Below, one piece after another: positions 21,442-29,465 of a stretch of DNA of 29,465 nt. Both the position numbers and the translations under genes were made by a program. The stretch is from Phoronis australis (Eukaryota; Phoronida; Phoronidae). The stretch lies in NCBI GenBank assembly GCA_002633005.1, contig NMRA01000013.1, forward strand, positions 232,033-261,497, written 5' to 3'. The notes under the pieces are model-generated. The model saw only the letters and a list, made by a program, of their open reading frames with translations. It was not told the DNA's origin and did not search any database. The first letter of the stretch is position 1. Every line of letters starts with the position of its first letter.

Positions 21442-22572
21442 TTTGTCTTTTTAAAATGCACTTGCTTCTCTCAAAAAAACAGTCATTACAAGTATCAATT
21501 CTTACTCGTTTAATCTTAAAGGCATTTATTTCCATTCAAAAGTTCTACAGAGTGTTTAAATTTACCTGATTAAGTAAAAGAAATGAAAGAATACAAGAGG
21601 GTTAGACGTACATTTTTTTATAAATCCTCAAGCTTAACTTCAAATGACTCCCTCTGTGGGCAAAGGTCATCGGGTTCAGTTTTGATACTAGCCGCGTAAT
21701 AAACCCGGAAAACATCTTGTTTTCATTTGAAAGAGTTTAGACTTGGTTTCTATAACTATTTAAAGCAGACTTCTTGCCTAAAAGTTTGTTCAAATGGTCT
21801 GTAAACTCTGCTCGTCATTTTCAAACTATGAAAATAGACAGTTTTGCACGACAATTTTCACTAAAGTGCAAAGTTGAGGCAAGATTTTTTATTGCTCAGT
21901 CATCAAGACTAACTCTTTAACTGTATGTTCAAAACGTCACAAAAGGCTACAAGGTGTTTTATGGCAGTAAGAAGGTCACAAAAATGGCCACTAAAATTAG
22001 CCCCAAAAAGTGGTCTGTGGATTATCTCCCCTGACTAGCACAAAACTGTTAGATTTTAATAAATGGCACAGAATTATGCACAGTATACGTTGGTTATTTC
22101 AGCCACCAAAATATAACTTTTGATCTATTCTGTATGTTACTCATTTTTGTTGCTGAAAACATGCGATTTTTGAGACGGCTAATATGCCCAATTGTGCCAA
22201 TTTGTGTTATCATGCTCCAGCGGCGAAATTAGGGGTCATTGAGAGCACAAAATTTGGCATTTGGGTTTTTTTTAGGATACCTACCCATGTACAAAAAATG
22301 AAGTTGTTTTAAATTTTGACGTATAGACTGATTTTTGAAAATCTACTGGTTTTTATATGGACTGCCTCTTAACTACTCTGTGGAAAATCCTTCTATCTGT
22401 ATTGCGTTTTCTTGAAATTTGTGAAACTCTAAATAAGAAGTGCAAAGTGTACATTGTTTGTTTTTTTATTGTGTATTTTACACTCTTCATGTGGGTATGT
22501 GTTTTCTGCAAATTCCTGGCATTGGAGTTGAAATATTTCTTATTCGTTCTGATAAAGCATATCATCTTTAAG
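21442..22572. other. No gene recognised upstream of the pseudogene
   Basis: No terminal inverted repeats flanking the pseudogene were found here or below 20211. The frame at 22357-22572 leading into the candidate exon is AT-rich and hydrophobic and is more likely intron. Confidence 0.4.
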
Positions 22573-22670
22573 AACAAGAGCAGGAGTTGGCTGGCCATTC
22601 CGGTGAAGCCTTCTGAGAGCAATGGCTATATCATCAAGCTTATGGATCTGATTAAGTGGGAGACCCGTTT
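22573..22670 (+). CDS. Candidate internal exon, 98 bases, strong codon bias, product unknown
   Basis: After a moderate acceptor (TATCATCTTTAAG, AG at 22571-22572) the frame reads NKSRSWLAIPVKPSES, then NGYIIKLMDLIKWETR. Codons are sharply G/C-ending in an AT-rich neighbourhood: CTG, GCC, CCG, GTG, AAG, GAG, AGC, GGC, ATC, ATC, AAG, CTG, AAG, GAG, ACC. The frame meets CGTTT|GTAAGG, where GTAAG is a donor and the in-frame TAA falls inside it, so either a phase-2 internal exon or a terminal exon ending LKWETRL-type is possible. The same frame is open upstream to 22357, but with AT-rich codons. I cannot name the protein. It is the best exon candidate in the 10-25 kb interval. Confidence 0.42.
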
Positions 22671-24882
22671 GTAAGGCATATCAGGCATGAACTCAGCGCA
22701 TAAACAAAAAAGTAAAATGATTCCCGTTGTTGTCTGAAAAAGTTGCTGTTTTGGAAAGATTGTCATCAATAGAAGTCATTGCCGCCTGACAAGATTATTT
22801 AAGGTGATATATAAACTTGGTGTAATTCAATCATGCGCCCTAAGTTGTTGCAGAGGGTCATCTGGTGTTGTAGTTTGGTTTATGGTTATGGTATATCCGG
22901 TTGCTCAGTAGTAACTATGCTCAGGCAGGTCACTGACCTTCAAACATTTCTAGGGGCAGTTTGTGTAGTCCCAATATGGAAACCTTTAGGGCTTGTAATT
23001 TTCCTCTTTTAAGAGGTTTCCTTCTTTTTTATTCGATTTCCTCTTAATAAATTTTCAGTTTCCTCCTCTAGTCCCATTTTGATCATTAATTTTATATTAT
23101 TCATGCAAAAATATCCATTTCAATTAAGTTTTAACAAATAAAAAAATCTAGCAGACAAGCCCGTTAAGTTGTGTAATGATACATCACCTAGAAAATTCTC
23201 CTCTGTTTGTCATTGGTCATTCAAAGCCCCGAAGCTAAGCTTTGCGCAAACAATTTCTTTATGGAATATTCTGTTTACACTGACACGTTCTAAGATATAA
23301 CTGGTACTGGTACTGGTTATTTTAACTTGGATTTACCATTGAATGGATTTCTTGATTCTTAATATGTTTTCACCAAAATATGTACAGTACAGTGTGTGGT
23401 TTGCCTACTGGCGGGTCATTAACAGGCAGATGTTAGTTGACATACTTCTCGCAGTCAAGAGTGACCGTACAGCTCCTGTGTTACGTGATATTGTGTATTT
23501 ATTGTTCAGCGGTGTTGTACAGTATATGCAATTGTTGTTCTTTTAAGAAGCTGCATTTAGACATCTTGAATTTGAGAGTGGTTGTGGTAAACATTGCTGT
23601 ACTTTTTTGAAAGGCTGCGGCGTTGGGTTAGAAGTTGTGCTTGTAAGTAAGGTGTGTTATGTGAGTAGTGATTATTGGTGATAACTCATGGTAAATACTA
23701 TGGAGCTTTATATCAGAGAATGCTTTTTTATTGTGGGCCATGATCATTAACAAGGAGACTACGTTTTCTGTAAAAAGGATGCTGAACCCTGTTTTGATAA
23801 TTTCATCCAATCCTCAATCTGGCGTCTGCTAATTCTTCATTGGCGTCAATCGCGAAAGATAAAAGCAGGAATGAACTAAAGATTCGAACCATTATCTCAC
23901 ATACTAGACATGATGATCCATGCAAAGTTACAGGGCATCAGTTTTTTTAACAGAATTGGATGGAAAATGGCTTTTAGTATTATTCAATAGGCCAAACCGG
24001 GTTAGGTATCCTTATGAGTAAGGTTTAGTGTTTTGAAGTGTGTCCCTAGTCTAGGTGTGAAACATATTTTTAAAAGGTTTAACCCATGGCTGATTTTTTT
24101 AAATTGGGGCTTGTTGGCCTACAAGTCTGGTTAGCATGAATTTAAAACTACGTTAAGAAGGCTCAAGGTTTTGATTCAAGTCAAAATCCAAACGGATTTC
24201 TTATATTGGACCAAGAAATGAAAAATCACAATTAGAGTTATGATGTCTGCACATTTATTGCATTAGTTAACATAGAAATTGCGTTTGTTGCTAACGCACA
24301 CACTGCTGAAACTAGTAACATCTATAGTCACCTATATACCCAAAGTCATTGGTAGAATATCTTAGTCTAAAAGTTTTCAGATGTTTATTTTCATTGAGAT
24401 TTGAATAATACAATTCAACCTCAGTTTATATCTGTTATCAAACGAATTATGGTACTAAAAATCTGAGCTTTTTCATAGCTGAATTATTGGAATCTTAACT
24501 TTTGTTTGAATTGAAAGTCATTACGGTGTATTCCTAGGCTACTCAATTTTAACTGCACAGTAAGCAACTATATTGTCCAGGTTACTCTTAAGTATCAGTC
24601 CACGGATCCACCGACCACTGTACAGCCAACAAGCGGCAAGGTGGGGGGTCAGCCATTCAGATCCATGTTTAGCCTGATAAATCACATTAGAAATGAGAGA
24701 AATTGGGTGAAGTATGACGCCACAAAGTTTGGTGGTTTAGGAGATACAAGGGTAGTGTTCTTGGGGGCAAAATGAGGCAATTTCTTGGTGTGGAACGAGT
24801 CATTTTTGACCAAACTTTCTACTCCAGTTTCTGCTTCAAACAGAATCGTTTCTGAACAATTTTGATATCACATGATAGGTTC
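22671..24882. other. No gene recognised
   Basis: AT-rich intron-like or intergenic sequence. Pyrimidine tracts ending in AG near 23060-23075 are not followed by an open frame. The short frames at 23343-23546 and 23628-23810 (minus) are unrecognised. Confidence 0.4.
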
Positions 24883-24978
24883 ATGACCAATGTCAGTAAA
24901 AACGGCACCGACACTGCAATATCGGTTACCATGGTAACACTGGAACTGTTTCCGTGGAGGTACATTTCCTTCTTGTGA
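24883..24978 (+). CDS. Short ORF with coding-like codons, 31 codons
   Basis: The frame reads MTNVSKNGTDTAISV, TMVTLELFPWRYISFL and then TGA. It has good third-position balance (ACC, GTC, AAC, GGC, ACC, GAC, CTG, CTG) and potential N-glycosylation triplets NVS and NGT. The X-box palindrome at 24925-24938 lies inside it. A second frame through the same bases is open to CAGCA|GTAAGT near 24989, so an exon in either frame is possible. Nothing recognisable is encoded. Confidence 0.2.
   Translation: MTNVSKNGTDTAISVTMVTLELFPWRYISFL
24925..24938. promoter_or_regulatory. Perfect palindromic RFX X-box, GTTACCATGGTAAC
   Basis: The 14-mer is a perfect palindrome and matches the RFX-family X-box consensus GTTRCCATGGYAAC at every position. 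RFX factors bind such sites as dimers and in animals control many ciliary genes, usually within a few hundred bases of the transcription start. No promoter is established here, though a GTAAGT donor lies about 50 bases downstream (24989). A full match is not expected by chance in 29 kb. Confidence 0.5.
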
Positions 24979-25154
24979 AAAACCAGCAGTAAGTTGTACC
25001 CTTATAGCGAAGCTGCCCCCGCGAGAAAACTAAAATTAATAACATGGACATGTAGAAGACTCCATGCCCTTGAAATTAATACAATAAAAACTTTGTCAGC
25101 CCTTCAGGCAGGCTTGGTAACAGGTGTCTAAATTTCACTATTTTCAGACCGCGT

Positions 25155-25155
25155 N
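25155..25155. other. Single-N assembly join
   Basis: The N follows CACTATTTTCAGACCGCGT and directly precedes copy B of the segment at 18563-18909. The sequence to the left does not match the left flank of copy A, so this join falls at, or cuts, the edge of the duplicated segment. Confidence 0.8.
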
Positions 25156-25491
25156 AACCATGAAACCAACGACAAGACGTGCTAGGTTACAATATGGTAC
25201 AGCCAGGGTACTGCGGTCGAGTCTAGATTCAGTATATCACTTTTAAGCAAAGATACAGGGATGTTGATCAACAGAAATGGGAAGAAAGATTTAATCCATA
25301 CAGTAAGTCTGAAACTTTCGTTGTCATCTCTCATACGTTTCGAAAGTTATTGTAGTGCTTAGTTATAATTGGTTTATAATTCAAGTTGCGATCGAGACTT
25401 CGATGTTCTGCGCATTCATTAATAATTGAAGTAGGCAGACATTCAGGTTACCTCGGAATGAGATGCTATGTCCTGTTTGTGTTCAGCTTAA
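25156..25491 (+). repeat. Exon-like duplicated segment, copy B
   Basis: Homologous to 18563-18909, same orientation, 6.6 kb apart. It keeps the donor CCATACA|GTAAGT (GT at 25303-25304). Immediately before the N lies a 3' splice-like TTTCACTATTTTCAG, so the copy could read as an internal exon of about 155 bases. A second frame (SKDTGMLINRNGKK, DLIHT) is open up to the donor here but carries a TAA in copy A because of one base change (GATTTA versus GATTAA). Confidence 0.85.
25160..25246 (+). CDS. Short ORF, paralogue of the one at 18567-18653
   Basis: Same 28-codon length and stop (TAA at 25244-25246) as its paralogue. It begins MKPTTRRARLQYG and has Ala instead of Ile at codon 15. The other four codon differences are silent. 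Product unknown. Confidence 0.25.
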   Translation: MKPTTRRARLQYGTARVLRSSLDSVYHF

Positions 25492-28300
25492 TATCTGAGT
25501 CTGATTTTCACTTTTGCCCCTTTTACATTGGCCCAACAAACAAATACCTTCCTGAAAGACATCTTGCGACACCAAGTAGACAAATTTATAAACATGATGC
25601 GAATTGAAAACCAAATTGAACTTAAGTGTGACGTGTCTGTAAATTTATTTATAACGCTTTGAAAACGAGACGGGGGCAGTTTTCAGTTTTGAAGTAGGTT
25701 TACACTCATGCTACTTTATGTTTATTTTGTAACGTATTGTAACGTTTTGTAACATATTGTAACGTATTGTAACAAGGGCCAGCGGCATAGTTTACTGGCT
25801 GGACTGTCTTTACATGCATACACACATATCCATACATATAAGTTTTGTATATGTATATCAGTAAAGTTCGGCAGTAGCCGCTCCTTGACTAAACTTGATT
25901 AAAAACGCGATTCTAATGGGCAAGCCAACCTCTGCATTTACAGTAAGTGCTAACACGTGCTGGACTGGGTTGCATAAAACTTTAAACTTATCCACTTTAA
26001 TCGAATACTTTTGATTGGTGCATGACTACCCATGGTTCAACGTTATCAACGTGACGTGTGATAATGCGACATCCTTTTTGTTATTATCCAGCTTACAACT
26101 TTTATGCAGCCGTGCTCGGAAAACTATCAAACTGAAGCGAAACTCATTTTTGCCGTGGTCAGTAAGGATTTCATCCAAACCCTGCTTTCTTCGTAACGTC
26201 TTGAGTCTTGTCTTCTATGTTAAATCGTGGATCATATTTACACTTCATTAAACTTATGAGGTAGCAACAAGATAGAACAGATCAACTTGAATCTTCTTCA
26301 GATGTAATATTACAAGTGTTACGTACATGCACGGAAGTTGTGTCATGCGCAGATCTATCGCTTAGCGAAATGTGTGCGCTGTCAGTATACTGCTTGTAGC
26401 TGTAAGTTATGGTGTTCATGGAATAGATTACGTGTAGGTGATAAGTTGCCCAACACGTCGTCGAAAAAATCAAGGAAATGTGGATGTTACTGTGATCTCA
26501 ATGAAAAATCACAAAGCTTCAAAAAGCATGTCTGGACAGTATTTCGCGCACGTAATAAGGTTTTAGGTCCATTTGAGATTAGAAAACACATGGTTCAGCG
26601 GGTTAAATTAGAACTAAAATGTATTTGATGAAAAGTGACCTTTAGTGACGAAGGTTTCTGGTAGTTAACTTGAAACAAGAGAGCCAGCAAGTCATTATCT
26701 CGTGAAAAAGGGAACGTGTATGCCAGAGATAAAACCTAACGAGTAAGCGCACTGCATCAGCATCAGGCGGGCTAAAGAATATACTGGCCAGTTATGAACG
26801 AGACCGTCAAGTGTATTACCATAGGATGTTGTATATTTGTAAATGGATTAGCTTTATTGATTCTTTGAATCACGGTGTGAACATTTTGGTACAAGGTTAA
26901 ATACATGTACTCAGCCTAAGAAATTGATCGTTTCACACTGTCTCGAAGCTCTTTAGCTAACTGTTCGTCGTTTGCTTTACGATATTTCTGTGGCTAAACG
27001 TGACTTTGCTTACTTTTAGACGCTGGTTGACTAAAACGTACTCAAAGCATGTTGAAAGTATCACAATGGATAAGCTTTTAGCGTTATTACATTTCCAAAC
27101 TTCATTTATAGGTATAATACGTCCGCGCACACACCCATCAGTTAAAAGTGGCGCATCTCTAAATTACTTAAAATTGATTTCATCCATTTTAATTAGATTA
27201 ATTATACAAAATTCTAAGAGAAAATGTGTGGAAAACTGTCACTCATTTCCTCCAAATCTTGCATTATGTAATGGCTGTCGTGGATATGTCAATTCTATCT
27301 TGACCAATACTTTTATAAACTGCTTTAGTTATCTCCGATCTGCTCTGCTTCGATTTCCCTAAAAAATTATGAATAGGGCTACCTGCATCTCTGTCACTGA
27401 CTGGATGACACACAGGATATGACCGTTCAATGAACCTCAAACAATCGTTGTTGTGATTTCTGTAGCCATAGCAACATTTTCAACGTTTTTCCTCAGCGGT
27501 TACACTCTACACGCACGATAGCCATAGCTCTGAACTCCCCCGGGATGCAAATGGTTGTTTATTAGCACGGCCGTCAGCATGTTTCTTTGCACCAAATCTA
27601 TGCATAAAGAACACGTGCGGACGGAGTCTTTTTGGAAAACACAAACAAAAAATTGTTGTTTCCAGTAAAAACGTAATGGTGTGGACACGAGTCTTGAGTG
27701 CACCTCCTTGCAAATGCTTATGGTTACCATGTCACGTTTATAGATATGTATTAGCAATAATATGTATTGATAAATTAATGATCAAGATAATCCTCATGTT
27801 AATAAACATTTCATAAAGTCACCTTTCTTCCAAGAAAGCATAATTTTCTTAATTTATTCTCCTTGGAAAGCGTTTCATTTGATATCGTACTTATTACAGT
27901 TGCTAACACAGTGGTTCACTGACTCCAGGAGAGTCTTTTTCTTTGTGATTCCATCATTTACAAGTCGTGCTTCGCTGAACACACTGTGTGCGCTACTCGT
28001 AAGGAGCTTCTTGATTATGTTTTAACCTTGTTGCTGAGCTAATAGCTTGTTTTATTTTAATCTTAAGGGTTAAATTTAGGCTAAACAAATATGAAATACA
28101 TTCGTTTACACATAATCAGAGCAACGAGAATCTAACTGGCTTGCGATAAGGTGTGTTGTTTATGAAATTGAATCTGTTTGAAACACGAATTAGTGATTTC
28201 TCTGATGCGTAATTCGAGTGACATACCGGCTTCCACCAGAAACTTCTGTCCAAACGAAAGTAACTTATGATTTTCATGTTTTTTTTAAATCTGTTTAAGG
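25492..28300. other. No confident gene; minor repeats
   Basis: Contains the 10-base tandem array at 25726. An ATG frame of nine codons (MGKPTSAFT) ends exactly at ACA|GTAAGT (25943). Unrecognised open frames lie at 26338-26628 (96 codons, Cys-rich start) and 27000-27362 (120 codons). An imperfect X-box-like GTAGCCATAGCAAC is at 27462-27475. Confidence 0.35.
25726..25773 (+). repeat. Tandem array of a 10-base unit AACGTATTGT
   Basis: Four full units occupy 25731-25770 (AACGTATTGT, AACGTTTTGT, AACATATTGT, AACGTATTGT), with partial units at both ends (ATTTTGT before, AAC after). The 10-base period is close to one helical turn. No function is evident. Confidence 0.9.
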
Positions 28301-28304
28301 TTCC

Positions 28305-28346
28305 ATTGGTCAGTTAGTGACCTGAATACGCGCGCTTATTATAAAC
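28305..28346 (+). promoter_or_regulatory. Putative core promoter: inverted CCAAT box and TATA box
   Basis: ATTGG (inverted CCAAT) lies at 28305-28309 in TTCCATTGGTCAG. A TATA-like TTATAAAC lies at 28339-28346 after a short CpG-rich patch (ATACGCGCGC). A start site would be expected around 28370, placing the CCAAT box near -65 and the ATG exon at 28526 about 155 bases downstream. The spacing is typical of animal promoters, but the elements are short and the reading depends on the exon being real. Confidence 0.3.
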
Positions 28347-28525
28347 CCGAGTTCCCTCCTAGAAGCCAACTTTTGCTTACACCACTAACCGCTATGAATT
28401 TGTTCTCAACATGTTCGTTACTTCTGAGATTGCAAATAACTGACAGCTCATTAATAGTTGAGACCATAATCGGCGCATAAAATGGCACGCAGTGACTGAC
28501 AAGCAGACCAATATAGTCTCATCTC

Positions 28526-28609
28526 ATGCAATACGAAGTGTTAGTTTTTAGAAACCCTGCTGAAATCATTTCTAATTTGACTAAGAACAGTCTTAGACTA
28601 AGTTCAACG
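28526..28609 (+). CDS. Putative first exon of a spliced gene, 28 codons
   Basis: An in-frame TAG (28514-28516) precedes the ATG. The frame reads MQYEVLVFRNPAEI, ISNLTKNSLRLSST and ends in phase 0 at ACG|GTAAGT (GT at 28610-28611), the optimal donor. The next strong acceptor, TTGTTTTCTTTTCTTTTCAG at 28990-29009, is 400 bases away. The phase-0 frame behind it is open, so the two exons fit together. A plausible promoter lies upstream. I do not recognise the peptide. Confidence 0.35.
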
Positions 28610-29009
28610 GTAAGTGATAACAATCGAAAGTAATTTTTGCGATGAAAGCTTTAAGTAAAACCAATGGGTGAGTTTTAAGATAACGTATATGTCAAAGTTG
28701 ACGTATTCTATACAAATTGATTGAACTTGTTTGTTTTCAATTCAAATTCAACTAATTATTTTACTGTTATGTAATTATACTTTATACAAGACTAGATAAA
28801 GCCTTTGATATACTAGGAATACCAAATTGCGACACTGCGCGTGACAATCGGGCACAATAATAGCGCCTATGTTGAAACAGTCGAGCAAAAATACGTGTAT
28901 TTCGAAAAAATTTTTTTTTTCGATTTAGGTGAATAAGCCAGCATACGTATATATAAACGGTATTAACCGGAGGCGACACAAAAGTTCACTTGTTTTCTTT
29001 TCTTTTCAG

Positions 29010-29072
29010 GAAGCTTCAAGCGCCGCTTACTCAACCGGAAGTTCGAATCTCATTTTGTTACGAGCATTGTAA
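29010..29072 (+). CDS. Putative second exon, in phase with 28526-28609
   Basis: It follows the strongest polypyrimidine tract in the window. In phase 0 it reads EASSAAYSTGSS, NLILLRAL and TAA at 29070-29072, giving a product of about 48 residues when joined to exon 1. Alternatively GCATT|GTAAGA (GT at 29069-29070) is a donor and the gene continues beyond. All three frames are open for the first 58 bases, so the frame rests on the phase of exon 1. Product unknown. Confidence 0.3.
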   Translation, partial: EASSAAYSTGSSNLILLRAL

Positions 29073-29465
29073 GAAGATCAGATCGATGGAAGTGTAATTA
29101 TATCTACCAATTAAATGCCCTGCAGTGTGAAGTTTGAACAAGTGAAATTTCAATAGGCCCTCGCTCATCGTAAACATTCTCTGCTGAAACGGAGGCGACG
29201 TTAATTAACAAAGTCACTGGATGTCGCAATGGTAGATTGTCGTTTATAGCTTTCCAGGTGCGGTGATGAAGCCAAGCAGGCACCGGTGAAGATCGCTTCA
29301 GCAATGCAATCACGTGTCAAACATTGATTATATTTTTGAATGGTAGTGCAACGGCACCAACTGATTCTGAAATTCCTGGTGTTGAAGATTTGACTCATCA
29401 TTACTAGCTAACATTCCAACATTTTATCGTTACCACAATCCGAGATTAACTGTGATCACTTAAGA
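29073..29465. other. No gene recognised
   Basis: Two overlapping minus-strand frames (29104-29313 and 29201-29401) are unrecognised and have no splice support. If the exon at 29010 uses its donor, this would be intron. Confidence 0.35.

Noticed and set aside
23880-23960. tRNA B-box-like GGTTCGAATCTT on the minus strand
   Set aside because: No A-box at the right distance and no cloverleaf can be folded around it.
25916-25942. Nine-codon ATG frame (MGKPTSAFT) ending at ACA|GTAAGT
   Set aside because: Too short to separate from chance; no promoter or matching acceptor found.
29040-29055. AGTTCGAATCTC resembling a tRNA B-box on the plus strand
   Set aside because: Upstream sequence has no A-box or acceptor stem; it lies inside a better-supported exon candidate.
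1-29465. Bacterial operons, CRISPR arrays, phage or plasmid genes
   Set aside because: No long frames, ribosome-binding sites, or regularly spaced repeats; composition and splice signals are those of an animal genome.

Overview
This window is nuclear DNA from an animal, most likely an invertebrate. It is AT-rich, has no long uninterrupted reading frame, and shows GT-AG splice signals, a GACA microsatellite, several dispersed repeats, a 228-base N gap and two single-N joins. The palindrome TACATGTA occurs at least ten times where about one copy would be expected by base composition. I associate that enrichment with amphioxus, hemichordate, echinoderm and mollusc genomes, but the species cannot be fixed from sequence alone.

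Bases 1-7.6 kb: a CpG-rich stretch leads into a convincing first coding exon (1978-2040, plus strand) that ends at a perfect AAG|GTAAGT donor. It is followed by two near-identical ~465-base copies of a repeat separated by one N (2665-3596), probably a false tandem duplication at a contig join. A related short element with imperfect inverted ends lies at 5426-5684. The terminus of an inverted copy runs into the N gap at 4321-4571.

Bases 7.6-18.5 kb: mostly non-coding. It holds the GACA microsatellite, a TATA-like site, two perfect CRE octamers, a MITE-like element, a 35-base tandem repeat, a 14-base-arm hairpin, a diverged relative of the 2.6 kb repeat, and several weak exon candidates.

Bases 18.5-25.5 kb: two diverged copies of one ~340-base segment, each with a short ORF and a GTAAGT donor. 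Between them lies the clearest protein-coding remnant of the window, a minus-strand decayed gene (20211-21441) of a transposase-like family. It carries an in-frame stop, several frameshifts, a lost acidic residue and a broken zinc finger. A codon-biased candidate internal exon (22573-22670) and a perfect RFX-type X-box palindrome (24925-24938) follow.

Bases 25.5-29.5 kb: a 10-base tandem repeat, then a candidate new transcription unit on the plus strand. It has an inverted CCAAT box, a TATA-like box, an ATG exon ending in GTAAGT, and a second exon behind a long pyrimidine tract.

No rRNA, tRNA, CRISPR or bacterial-type operon was found. The exon calls are partial gene pieces; apart from the transposase-like remnant no product could be named.
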